A stretch of DNA of 64,000 bases from Ricinus communis (Eukaryota > Streptophyta > Magnoliopsida > Malpighiales > Euphorbiaceae), in contig NC_063264.1 in the NCBI RefSeq assembly GCF_019578655.1, positions 14,496,429-14,560,428 of the forward strand. Direction: 5' to 3'. The notes below the pieces were generated by a model that had not been told where the DNA came from, did no database searches, and worked only from the letters and a program-made list of their open reading frames with translations. The translations under genes and the position numbers were made by a program. Every line of letters begins with the position of its first letter. Position 1 is the first letter of the stretch. Shown here piece after piece: positions 35,833 through 47,114 of the stretch.

Positions 35833-36807
35833 GCAACTTGTGATAAGACCCAACATGCAGAATTGGAAAAAGATTCCCAAGAATGCTAATTTCGATCTTT
35901 GATGAACCTTGACCCAAAGATAGCTTGTATTATGAATCTTGGTATAAGAATAATGGTTGACATCACTCTTAAGAAAGGTAGAAAGTGAGTGATAAGTCAA
36001 GATGAATGGCACAAGAACAAGTTCTTGATAAGTTCGAAAAGTTATGAAAAGAACCAAGTAAGAGTAATCTCACAATAATTTTATGTCACTAATGGTTAAT
36101 CCTTGTGCCATTCGGCTACATAGGATTTAAATAGATAAAGACATAACCTAATTTCCTATTTGCGTAAAGGAAATAAACTAATTAGGAATAAACTAAAGTA
36201 TATCCTAAATAGAAGTTTTCCAAAATAGTAAAATAAGGAACTATGCTTAATTAGGGAATAATAAAAGTCTATTAAAAAAGGATATAATAAAGACTTCCAA
36301 AATAATAAAATAGGAAGCTTGATTGATTTGGTCATTCCTAATTAATAAAGATATGACTAAATCAATCAAGATATATTCCTAAATAACTAAATAAGGGATG
36401 CCCACTGTTTTCTCTTTGGTATAGATGTTCTATTATGTCAAGGAAGCACTAAAGTGGCACCTCCTAGAGCTTCCTTATTTGGAAAATTCGTATGCCCTCT
36501 TCGTTCTCAAGCTCAAAGTGCGTGATGGCTTGAATCAGCCCAAATACAAGCCTAAATGATCATCTAAGGTTTGGCAAAGCTTCAGCTTTGATATTTACTT
36601 GCGTTTACCCATTATGTCATGCTCCAAATCCACTAATCTTGTATATCCATATCTTCTTTCTTAATTGGATCTTCCACTAAGGCATCTGCCATTGGAATTG
36701 CCTTAAATTGCCTAAATAAGGAAAATTAAATTCTTCCAAATAACCTTATCAAACACAAAATCTCATGCAATTCAGAGGATTTAATTATGCTTATTTTATG
36801 TACATCA

Positions 36808-37421
36808 CCTATATTCTCTTTCTATTCGTTTCTTTTCGCCCCTTTGTCTAATATGATGGTTTAGTTTTATTTGGGGAGCATAAACATAAATTTTAAGTGA
36901 AAGCACGTGGAAGCAGCAATCAAAGGCACCGATCCAATGCTTGGACGAATGCGAAGAAGAAAAATTTGTTAATCGAGTATTGATATTATTATCGGAATTA
37001 TCATAGATGAATTTTTTAGAGGAAAGAGGAAACAATGAGAATCGAGGTAGTCCTAAATATTTCAATTCAAGATGTGCATCATTGGAATCTTCATCATTCC
37101 TTGTTCCTCTGTGCACAAGGACTATTGATGACAAAAGGATTGGTGTAAGGAATTATGGAAACGCAATTGACAAGCTTAATCGATGGTATTCGGGCTTAGC
37201 TTGATGATCAAGTAGAACGAGACATAAATCCATGCGTGTAAGGGAGAAATCATATTGTTTCAATTAATCAAAGCATATACAAGCAGGAATGCAAGCGTTT
37301 TTCATGTTTAGGATGCATATAATAAAGAAATTTAGGTAGGAGTATTATTAGGTTGGCCCATGTGAATTTCTCCTTATTTTGTTTTAAGCTGGTTCATAAA
37401 ATTTGGAACTATGAGAGTTAT
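36808..37421 (-). repeat. Repeat A, inverted copy
   Basis: Resumes the copy interrupted at 34137 after the duplicated 'cctat', and continues on the minus strand to the anchor near 37316 and the 'ctatgagagttatt' block. It ends at 37421 where LTR-D starts. Two short overlapping frames here (37007-37204 plus, 36805-37134 minus) belong to the repeat. Confidence 0.85.
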
Positions 37422-38410
37422 TGATAGGAAATCACCTTCTTAGCAACCATAAACCACAATAACTAACAAGTTATGATACATATGGAATGCAAGAAAACAC
37501 CCTCCAATAAAGATGATTCCAAAACTCCAAGGATCCCTTAAAAGAAGTTTATGAAACTAATTTTCAATTGTTATTGATTAATAATGAAATTAGCACTTGA
37601 ATCCAATCCCAATGCCACAAACCAAAAAGATTTGATAATTAAAGAATTAAAAACAAAAATTTTAGTTAGTGAATGCCACAAACTAAAAGAAGTTTGATAA
37701 GTTCAAAATTTAGACAAGAACTTAAGGAAAAAACTCACAAGTATAATGTATTATATCAATCATCAAAAGTTGATTACAAATGGAGCTTAGCTTGGTATAT
37801 ATAGACAAAGCTAGACCTAAAGAAACCCTAGCCATGTCTAAATGCCTCATATAACTCCTCACTAACTCACAATTAAAAATATAGTTGTTGGAGACTTAAC
37901 TCACACATTTGTAACTCCTAAATAATAACTCTCACACTTAAAAACATAAGTTAAAAAGGAAAGACTTGGTCAAAGCTTAAAAATAAACTAAATTATACCT
38001 AATAAAACATAATAAATTATGTATTAGCCTTATATAGAATAATCCACTATTATTGAATCTTGAGAAAAGCAATGCAATAGTGATACAGCTTTAAGCATGA
38101 CCATGTTGCATCCCACGCATCCTTCTAATTTGAAGACGAGTAGGAGACACGGCTTTAAGCAAGACCATGTTATATCCCATGCTTCCTTATGATTTGAAGA
38201 CCAATAGGTGACACGGCTTTAAGCACAACCATGTTATATCCCACGCTTCCTTCTCTTGAAAGGGCAATAGGTGACATGGCTTGAAGCACGCCCATGCCTC
38301 ATCCCATGCTTCCTTCTTTTTGGAATACATTCAAAACTTGACTTCTAAGGCCTACCATGAAGCTTAACAAAGCTTCTTGCATCTTCTTAGTCTTAGATCT
38401 TATCAATAGA
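37422..38410 (-). mobile_element. LTR-D, 3' LTR and 3' UTR of gag-pol relic 2
   Basis: On the minus strand the sequence after the pol tail ends in GGTGATTTCCTATCA at 37422, a CA terminus, directly against repeat A. A promoter-like 'tatatatacc' lies near 37800, and a set of 64-bp tandem repeats lies at its 5' side (38088-38330). The LTR start is not resolved. It is unrelated by eye to LTR-C, LTR-G and LTR-K. Confidence 0.65.
38088..38330 (-). repeat. 64-bp tandem repeats in LTR-D
   Basis: The word 'ccatgtt' or its variants recurs at 38101, 38165, 38229 and 38292, giving a 64-bp unit in about 3.7 diverged copies. Each contains 'atcccacgc' and 'acacggctttaagca'. It lies in the upstream (U3) part of the LTR or just before it. 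Confidence 0.9.
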
Positions 38411-38411
38411 C

Positions 38412-41400
38412 TTAAAGATCAAAAAAATCTTTATCATTCCCTCTCTCCTCAGAAGGATTCGTCCTCGAATTAAGCTCATTGTCATCTTCCTCACTTATAT
38501 GAAAGAAAAAAAGATCAGCTACATTGGAAGTTGCACGTACATTACCATATTCACTTGGTAGATCAAGCTTGTAGGGATTGTCATTGATTCTCTCAGTAAC
38601 TTGAAATGGTCCATCTCCTTTTGGCATTAGCTTTGATTTCCTTTGGCTTGGAAATCTCTCCTTCCTCAAGTGTACCCAAACTCAATCACCCAGTTCAAAT
38701 ACCACTTTTCTTCCTTACCTTATTGTGTTGCCTTTTATATTGAAGAGTCTTCTTTTCTATTTGGGCTTTCATTTTTTCATGTAAGCTCTTAACAAAATCA
38801 ACCTTCTATTTGCCTTCCAAGTTGGCTTTCTCAATTGGTAATGGCATCAAATCCATAGGAGTCAACAGATTAAACCCATAAACAACCTCAAATGGTGTTT
38901 GATTTGTTGTGCCATGTACACTTCTATTATAGCCAAACTCCACATGTGGCAAGCATTCTTCCTAGTTCTTCAAGTTCCTTTGAATTATAGCTCTCAACAG
39001 TTGTGAAAGAGTCCTATTAACTAACTCCAATTGTGGATGACAAGTTGTTAAGAATAGAAGCTTTGTTCCCAACTTGCTCCAGAGTGTCTTCCGAGAGTGG
39101 CTAAGAAACTCGACATCTCTATCACTTATTATTGTCCTTGGAACCCCATAATGTAGTCTCATAATTTCCTTGATGAATAGCCCTGCAACACAAAGTCCAT
39201 AGAAATGTCTTCCCAAAGTTTATTAGGAATGGAAAGAGGTGCATACAACCTATGAGGCATCACTCTTGATTTAGATTATTTACATGTAATGCATCTCTCA
39301 CAAATGTTTTCAACATCTTTTCTCATGTGTAGCCAAAAGAAATGCTTACTCAACACATTTAATGTCTTACTCACACCAAAATGCCCATTAAACCCCCACC
39401 ATGTGCGTCCCTCATAAGTACTCTCCCTTTTCACATACCCCATACACATTTTTGCAAAATCAAGGTGAAAAATATATAAGTCTTTGATAAAGTCAAAACC
39501 TAATAACTTTGCATCAAGAGTAGAAATTAAGACATACCTTCTTGACAAAGCATCAGCTACTATATTCTCCTTACCATAGTTGTACTTGATGATGTAAGGA
39601 AATGACTTTATGAACTCCACCCATTTAGCATGTCTTCTACTAAGCTTCCTTTATCCTTTGAAATATTTCAAGGACTCATGGCCGATGTGGATTATAAATT
39701 TTTTATACCAAAGATAGTCTTGCCAATGTTCTAATACCCTTACCAACGCATAAAACTCCTTGTCATATGTTTGGTAGTTTAGACTAGCTCTGCTAAGCTT
39801 CTCACTAAAGAATGCAATTGGTCTTCCTTCTTGCAATAGGACTCCTCTAATGCCTATCCCACTTGCATCACACTCACTCTTAAAGATTTTAGCAAAATTA
39901 GGCAAAGAAAGCAAAAGTGCCAAACTTAATTTGTCCTTTAACAAGTCAAAAGCAACATCTTGTTTTTTCCCACTTGAAACCCGCATTCTTTTTAATGCAT
40001 TCAGTTAAAGGTGCAAGAATTATAGAAAAATCCTTAATGAAACTCTTATAAAAGCTAGCAAGACCATAAAAACTCCTAACATCATGCACACTAGTAGTTT
40101 TCGGTCACTCCCTAATTACTTTTACTTTTTCTTAATCAACATGAATTCCTTTGTCATTAACAATATATCCAAGAAAAGTAATTTCAATAGTGCAAAAAAT
40201 ACACTTCTTAAGATTAGCATACAAGGTCTCTTATTTTAACACATAAAAAACAACCTTTAAATGTGTTACATGCTCATCTAAAGATTTGCTATAAATAAGG
40301 ATATCATCAAAGTAAACCACTATAACCTTTCCAATAAAGGCATGCAAAACATAATTCATTAATCTTATAAAAATGCTTGGTGCGTTAGTTAAGCCAAATG
40401 GCATTATTAACCACTCATATAAATCTTGTTTTGTTTTGAAACTGGTTTTTCATTCATCACCCTCATGCATTCTAATTTGATGATAACCTAATTTAATATC
40501 AATCTTAGAAGACACACAAGAACCGTACCACTCATCCAACATATTGTCTATCCTAGCTATAGGATGGCGATACTTTACCATTATCTTGTTGATGGTATGA
40601 CAATCAACACACATCCTCCATGTTCCATCTTTCTTAAGCATTAGAATCATGGGAACCGCACATGGACTCATGCTTTCTCTCGTATACCCCTTATCCATAA
40701 GCTTGCTCACTTGCCTTTGGATTTCTTTTATCTCCTCGAGGTTGCATCTATAGGCTGGCCTATTGGAAATACTTGCACCTCGAATGAAGTCAATTTGGTG
40801 CTCAATACCACGAATGAGTGGTAATCCTTTAGGCACATCTTCAGAGAAAAGGTCTCCATATTCCTGCAAAAGCTCAAAAACAGCAGTAGGAAAATCTTGG
40901 TTAAGATCATTAGTCATAATCAAAATATCCTTGTACATGAGTACAAGCACCTGTTGCCTCAAGGTTAATTTTTTCCTCACATCACTTGGCTTTACATATA
41001 TACTCATTTTTCTTTCACTCTTTTCTCTCTTGTTTTCTCTCACTTTGTGTTTTCCATTGCACTCACTTTTACCATTCAACTCACCTTTTTGATTTTGTCT
41101 CTCTCTTGCTCCCTATCCAAAGTTTCCCCATTTGAAGTTTCAAGCTCCTCATATTGTTGTTTTATCCTCATTTGGTCATCATAAATGGTCTTGGGAGGTA
41201 ATGGTCCAAGATTGAACTTTTGTCCATCCATAGTCAAAGAGTACCTATTCTTGAAACCATCATATGAAATACGCCTATCATATTGCCAAAGCCTTCCCAA
41301 CAAAATATGACCGGCATATATGGGAACCACATCACACAATACCTCATCCTTATATCTACCAATTGAAAAAGAAATCAATACTTGCTTTTAACCTTCACAA

Positions 41401-41600
41401 CTCCACTATCATTCAACCATTGCAATTTGTAAGGCTTTGGATGCTTAATAGTAAGTAAATTCAATTTTTTCAACAAGTAAAGTACTAGCCACGTTAGTAG
41501 AACTACCACTATTCATAATTATGTTACACAACTTATTGGTAATCAAACAATGAGCATGAAACAAATTTTCATATTGCTCCCTATGTTCATCATTTGTAAC
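38412..41600 (-). pseudogene. pol: gag-pol relic 2: protease and pol
   Basis: Minus-strand relic. Protease near 41510 reads CNIIMNSGSSTNVAS, so the catalytic Asp of DSG is Asn. The linker PLPPKTIYDDQ is followed by 40450-41079 with EHQIDFIRGASISNRPAYR and [29 protein letters not shown] lies near 40310. RNase H (39651-39986) keeps ECDASG and YDKEFYAL but reads HIGHESL in place of HTDHESL. The integrase zinc module is present (HFGVSKT, HFFW, CERCITC; 39276-39620). The core (38962-39216) keeps SDRDVEFLS, but the first catalytic Asp region and TDGQ before LELVNRT are deleted. The tail has [12 protein letters not shown] and [11 protein letters not shown]. Non-functional. Confidence 0.88.
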
Positions 41601-41607
41601 TTGCAAA

Positions 41608-42117
41608 CTAAGTGTGCGTTGTACTACCTAAACATCCCCCTTTAGCATATTCAAGATCACTAACATCCTCTAAAGGTGGCATCTCATCCTCACTTTCACT
41701 CTCACTTTCAACTACCCCGTCTCTCATAATCATAACTCTTTTATTAAGGCAATCACGTGCATAATGTCCAAGTCCTAAGCACTTAAAACATTTTATCCCT
41801 CTAGGTTGATTCTCACCTTTACCCTTGTTGCCCATATCTACTTTAGCTTTAGAATAATCAATTTTAGGCTTAACAATAGGTTTATCATCCTTTTTACTCC
41901 AATTCAATTTCCAAGAAGAAGAAGTGGAACTCGAATAAGGTCTCGAATCATACTTTCTTGTACTCTTGTATTTGAGTTGCCTTTCAATCTTAATGGCCAC
42001 ATTTAACATGTCCTTAATCTCCACATAAGGTTTCAACTCCACTAGGTTGGCTAGGTTCTTGTTCAAGCCATTTAAGAAACTTGCCATGGTAACTTCTCTG
42101 TCCTCCTCCATATTAGC
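41608..42117 (-). pseudogene. gag: gag-pol relic 2: gag C-terminal part
   Basis: The minus-strand frame MEEDREVTMASFLNGLNKNL continues to the capsid end, a Lys/Ser-rich linker and a CCHC knuckle (CFKCLGLGHYARDC), then an acidic SESESEDEMPPLED segment. The N-terminal half of gag is missing: homology ends at about 42115 where repeat A begins. No 5' LTR is left. Confidence 0.85.
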
Positions 42118-44787
42118 CTTATCATGGTAGCTTTTACAATGGTGGCATTAGGGCTTAGTTCGATGATCAAGCAGGACGAGATAAAAATCCACCTACGTAA
42201 GGAAGAAATCATGTTGCTTTCTATTAATCCAAGTGGAAATGAGCGTGTTTTGATATTTGGGAGGCATATAATAAAGTAAATTGGGCTAAAGTATTAATTT
42301 GTTCACCCACTCGAATATCCTCTTGGGAACGCAATTGACAAGTTTAACCGGTGGCATTAGGGCATGATTTGATGATCAAGCAGCACAAGATGCAAATCCA
42401 CCCGTGCAAGACAAATATCATATTGCTTTCGATTAATACAAGTGGGAATGCATGTGTTTTGATGCTTGGAGGCATATAATGCATCATATTGGGCCAGAAT
42501 ATTATAAGGTATGCCCACACATATTTTTCCTTATTTTCATTAAGGAGTCATGGGAACATAATTGACAAGCTTCACCAGTGGCATTGTAGCATGACTTGAT
42601 GATCAAGCAGGACGAGAAACATATCCACGCACGTGATGGAGAAACCATGTTGCTTTCAATTAATCCAAGTGAGAATGCGCACTTTTGATGTTTGGGACGC
42701 ATATAATGTAGTAATTTGGGCCGGATTATTATTAGGTATGCCCATATTAAATTTTTTCTTACTTTCGTTAAGCTAGCTCATAAAATTTAGGACTATGAGA
42801 GTTGTTAGCCAGTCAACTCCTCTTTAGTTCTTAATTTCACTTTAGTTTATTCATCTTTCTTTATATATTTTTTCATATTTAGTTTCTAGTTTCTTCTTCT
42901 AGTAGAATATGGGCATTCGCACTATAAAAACTGCATGCAACTGAATACTTGAGGCTAGTGAGAATATTATTTCAATTTTCTACCTTTTAAAAAATCAAGT
43001 TATGGATTCTTTTAAGAACCTTATGGACTTATGAACATTCATACTAGCGAACATAGACTTATGGCTCACGTCCTCCCTTTCTTTTATGTTGTTTAGCTAT
43101 CCTTATGTTTAAATCAATTTGATTTGATCCTTACGCTTAGCTATATGGAAGAGAACAAAGAACTTCTGATTTATTTCCTTATCAGATCGATAATCCTACC
43201 TATGTTCTCATTTTGTTCATTTATTTTGTGCCTCTCAGAAAATCATTATCTAGTAGGTTTGGTTTTTTTGGAGAGCATAAACATAAGTGTTTAGTGAAAC
43301 CACAAGGAAGCGACAATTATAGGCATCGATCCAATAATTGGACAAATGCGAAGAAAGAAAATTATTTGACCGAGTATTGATATCATTCTCTGAATGATCG
43401 TAGATAAATCTTTTGGAGGAAAGAAGGAATGATGAGAATCGTGGCATGCCCCAATATTCCAATCCAGGTTTTGCACCATTAGAATCTCTATCATTCCTTG
43501 TTCCTCTAATTTCTTATTCCACTAGGCATGAGGACTCTTGATGACACACAAGAATTGTTGCAGGGAATCATAGGAATGCAATTGAAAATTTTTTATAGGT
43601 GGTATTGGGGCATGACTTAATGATCAAATAAGACGAAACCCAAATCCACATGCGTAAGGAAGAAACCATGTTGCTTTATATTAATTCAAGTGCGAATGCA
43701 CATGTTTTGATGTTTGGGACACATATAATGAAGTAATTTGAGCCAGAGTATTATTCGATAGGCCCATTCGAGTTTCCCCTTGTTTGCGTTAAGCTTGCTC
43801 TTAAATTTAGGACTAAGAGAGTTATTGATTAGTCAATTCATCTCTAGTTCTTGATTTAACTTTAGTTTATTCATCTTTATTTAATTATTTATTCAAATTT
43901 AGTTGTAGTCTTTTCTTCTTATGGAATGAGGGCTTTTGCACTATGAAAACCGCATGCAACCAAATATTTGAGGCTAGTGAGCATATTATTTGATCCTTAC
44001 ACTTAGCCATATGGAAGAGAATAAAGAACTTGAGATTTCTTTTCTTATTGGATCTAGAATCCTACCTATGTTCTCATTTCTTCATTTCTTTTGTTCCTCC
44101 TTTTATAATCTACGTTTAGTATATGATGGTTTGTTTTTATTTGCCAAGCATAAACAAAAGTGTTGAGTTAAATCGTGTAGAAACGACAATCATAAGCACT
44201 GATCCAATGCTTGGACACATGTGAAAAAAGAAAATTGGTTGATCGAGTATTGACATCATTCTCTGAAAAATCGCAAAGGATTCTTTTCAAGGAAAGAGGG
44301 AACATTGAGTATCGAGGCACGCCCAAATATTCTGATTCAGGATTTGCACCATTGGGAGAAATCTTGTTGTTCTCAATTGGTCCAAGCATAATAAAAGCGA
44401 GATTGCGAGTGTCTTGATGTTTGGAACGTATATAATTAAGTAATTTGGGTCGCAGTATTATTAGGTAGGCCCACACAAATCTCCTCTTGGTTTCACAAAG
44501 CTGGCTCTTAAAATTTGGGGCTCCGAGAGTTATTAACCAGTCAACTCCTCTCTAGTCAATGATTTGACTTTAGTTTATTGATCATTCTATATTTATTTAT
44601 TCATATTTAGCTTCTAGTTTCTTGTTCTTATAGAATAAGGCTTTCGCACTAAAGAAACTGCATACAACTAAAAACTTGAGGCAAGTTAGCATATTATGTT
44701 TTCTACCTGGTGAGAGATCAAGTTTTGGATTTGTACAAGAACTTTGTAGACCAATCAAGACTCATACCAACGAATGTAGACTTATCG
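42118..44787 (-). repeat. Repeat A array, inverted copies
   Basis: Minus-oriented copies with anchors near 42264, 42473, 42701, 43722 and 44430. Two short spacings (about 210-230 bp) are followed by a long one (about 1.02 kb) and one of about 0.71 kb. The copy around 43990 has the deletion shared with 26556 and 62546. The array ends where orientation flips at about 44788. No gene. Confidence 0.85.
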
Positions 44788-45616
44788 TGCTAGCAGACGA
44801 ACAAATGAGAATATAGGTAGGACTTCGTGTCTAATAAAGAAAGAAATCACCAGTTCTTTATTTTCTTTAATCCCTAAGCATAAGGATCAAAACAAATTGA
44901 TTTAAATACAAAAGAAAGGAAGGACGTGAGCCATAAGTCCGCAAAATTCTTGAAAAAAACCCATAACTTAATTCTTTGGAAAGTAGAAAACTGAAATAAT
45001 ATGCTCACTAACCTCAAATATTCGGTTGCATGTGCTTTTTATAGTGCGAAAGCCCTTAGTCCATAAGAAGAAGAAACTAGAAGCTAAATATGAATAAATA
45101 AATCAAGCAAGATGAATAAACTAAAGTCAAATAAGGAACCAAAGAGGAGTTGACTGGCCAACAACTCTCATAGTCTGAAATTTTATGAGCCAACTTAACA
45201 AAAGAAAAGAGAAATTCACGTCGGTCTACTTTATAACACTTCAGCCAAATTACTTCATCATATGTATCCAAAATATCAAAATTTATGCATTCCTGCTTTG
45301 ATTAATTGAAAGAAACATGATTTCTCCATCACGCGCATGGATTTGCCTCTCGTCCTACTTGATCATCAACTCATGTTCCAATGGCACCGGTGAAGCTTAT
45401 TAATTATGTTCCAATGATTCCTAAATGAAAACAAGGGGAAATTCGTATGGCTGTAACTAATCACACTCGAACCCAATTTACTTCATTATATGCCTCACAA
45501 ATATTAGAACACATGAGTGTTGATAAGTCTGCAAAGTTCTTGAAAGTACCCATAACTTGATTTTCCGCAATGTAGAAAATTGAAATATTATGCTCACTAG
45601 CCTCAAGTATTTGACT
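44788..45616 (+). repeat. Repeat A, segment flipped within a minus array
   Basis: From 'cgaacaaatgagaatatagg' to 'ctcaagtatttgactgcat' the blocks run in plus order, with anchors near 45255 and 45482, while both sides run minus. A small internal deletion joins 'ttagaacacatgagtgttg' near 45510. The breakpoints at about 44788 and 45616 are sharp. Confidence 0.8.
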
Positions 45617-46729
45617 GCATAAAATTTAAGACTATGAGAGTTGTTGGCCAATTAACTCCTCTCTGATTCTTGATTTGACTTTAGTTTATTCATCTTTCTT
45701 TATTTTTTTATTCATATTTAGTTTATAGTTTCTTCTTATGAAATGAGGGCTTTCGCACTATGAGAACTGCATGCAACTAAATATTTGAGCCTAGTGAGCA
45801 TATTATTTCAGTTCTCTACCTTGTAGAGAATCGAGATATGGGTTCTTTCAAGAACTTTACAGACTTATGCAGGTTTAAAATAGCGAACCTAGACTTATCG
45901 TTCACTTCCTTCCTTTCTTGTGTTCTTTGTATACCCTTGTATCTACATCAATTCGATTTGATCCTTATGCTTAGCCATGGAAGAGAATAAGGAATTGATG
46001 ATTTCTTTCCTTATCGAATATGAAATCCTACCTATGTTCTCGTTCATTCGTTACTTTTATTTGTCTCTTTCTAATCTATGTCTAGTATGATGGTTTTGTT
46101 TTCTTTGGCGAGCATAAACATGAGTGTTCAGTTAAAGCGCATGGAAGCGACAATCACAGGCACCAATCCAATGCTTGGACAAATGTATAGAAGGAAAAAT
46201 TTTAATTGAGTATTGATATCATTATCTGGATGATCACAGATGAATCTTTTGGAGGAAAGAGGGAACACCGAGAATCGAGGCACGCCCAAATATTATGATT
46301 CAGGATTTGCAGCATTGGGGTCTCTATCATTCCTTATTACTCTAGGCATGAGGACTCCTGATGACCCAAGGACTGGCAGAAGGAATCATGGCAATGCAAT
46401 TGATAAGGTTGACCAATTACATTTGGCTTAGCTTGATGATCAAGCAGGATGAAACATAAATCCATTGGCGTAAGAGAGAAATCATGTTGTTTTCAATTAA
46501 TCCAAGCATAATACAAGCGATAATGGAGCCTTTTGATGTCTAGGACGCATATAATGAAGTAATTAGGGTCAGAGTGTTATTAGGTAGGCCCACAATTGTT
46601 GTAATGTTATTTAGTATGCCCACTCAAATTTCCCCTTGCTTTCAATAAGGAATCATTGGAACACAATTGACAAGCTTTACCGGTGGCATTAGGGCATGCC
46701 TTGATAATCAACCAGTATGAGACGCAAAT
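45617..46729 (-). repeat. Repeat A, inverted copy
   Basis: Almost a full long unit on the minus strand, from the 'aactcctctct' block through the TATA-like 'cactatgagaactgc' variant near 45758 to the anchor near 46550 and a partial short unit. It ends at 46729 at the TGTAATGACC end of a Cassandra LTR. Confidence 0.85.
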
Positions 46730-47114
46730 TGTAATGACCTAGAACCAGATCACATGAGATATTGTTCGCTTTGCCCCCATTGGCCTCACAGTTTTGTCTT
46801 TTAGCGGGTTCTAGAACTTCCCAGGAGGTCACCCATCCTGAAATTTCTTTAAACCAAGCACGTTGAACTTTGGAGTTCCTACAACTCCACAGCCAAACAA
46901 CGAAAAAGCGCCTCATATGATTAGTTCTAACTATTTACGTATATGTTATCAATCATTCCCTGTCCCATTTTAATATGCAATTTGATTCATTCATGCACCT
47001 CGTACTTTATAGTGTTGCCATCCTAGAAGCCGCTCCTTGTCCAGGCATCCTATCCTTGCCCTAGCGGCCACTTCCCGCCCTCATCGGACTACTTCTCTAG
47101 GTCAGGCTGTCACA
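46730..47114 (-). mobile_element. Cassandra-type solo LTR, 385 bp
   Basis: On the plus strand it begins TGTAATGACC and ends GGCTGTCACA; the sense strand is minus. It matches the second LTR of the TRIM at 57767-58480 along its length. Its middle carries a 5S-RNA-like domain (46811-46879, minus), the hallmark of Cassandra LTRs. It lies between repeat A on the left and a pol relic on the right. No clear target duplication, so one flank may have been rearranged. Confidence 0.8.
46811..46879 (-). other. 5S-rRNA-derived domain in Cassandra LTR
   Basis: Read on the minus strand it has the order of the plant 5S RNA 3' two-thirds: AACTCC-AAAGTT, an A-box-like segment with 'cgtgcttgg', then 'ggatgggtgacctcctgg', which is the C box of the internal Pol III promoter and is intact, and 'gaagttc'. 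The intermediate element is degenerate. It is a domain of the retroelement and not a 5S gene of an rDNA array. Confidence 0.8.

Larger units (their letters stand above)
34138..36807 (-). mobile_element. Complete non-autonomous LTR retroelement, 2.67 kb
   Basis: Flanked by 'cctat' at 34133-34137 and 36808-36812. On the minus strand it starts TGATGTACAT and ends GTTCACATCA. It consists of a 5' LTR (36807-35833, about 975 bp), an internal region (35832-35107, about 726 bp) and a 3' LTR (35106-34138, 969 bp). The two LTRs align over nearly their full length. A purine run precedes the 3' LTR. The internal part keeps a gag-like coiled-coil start and a pol-tail relic but no enzyme domains. The LTR 3' halves are shared with the LTR-G family, so an LTR-G element may once have supplied proteins. 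The primer-binding site is not recognisable here, but the sister copy has one at 60921. Confidence 0.85.

Noticed and set aside
46811..46879. Genuine 5S rRNA gene
   Set aside because: The domain lies within an LTR with TG..CA ends, only about two-thirds of 5S is recognisable, and the middle is degenerate.
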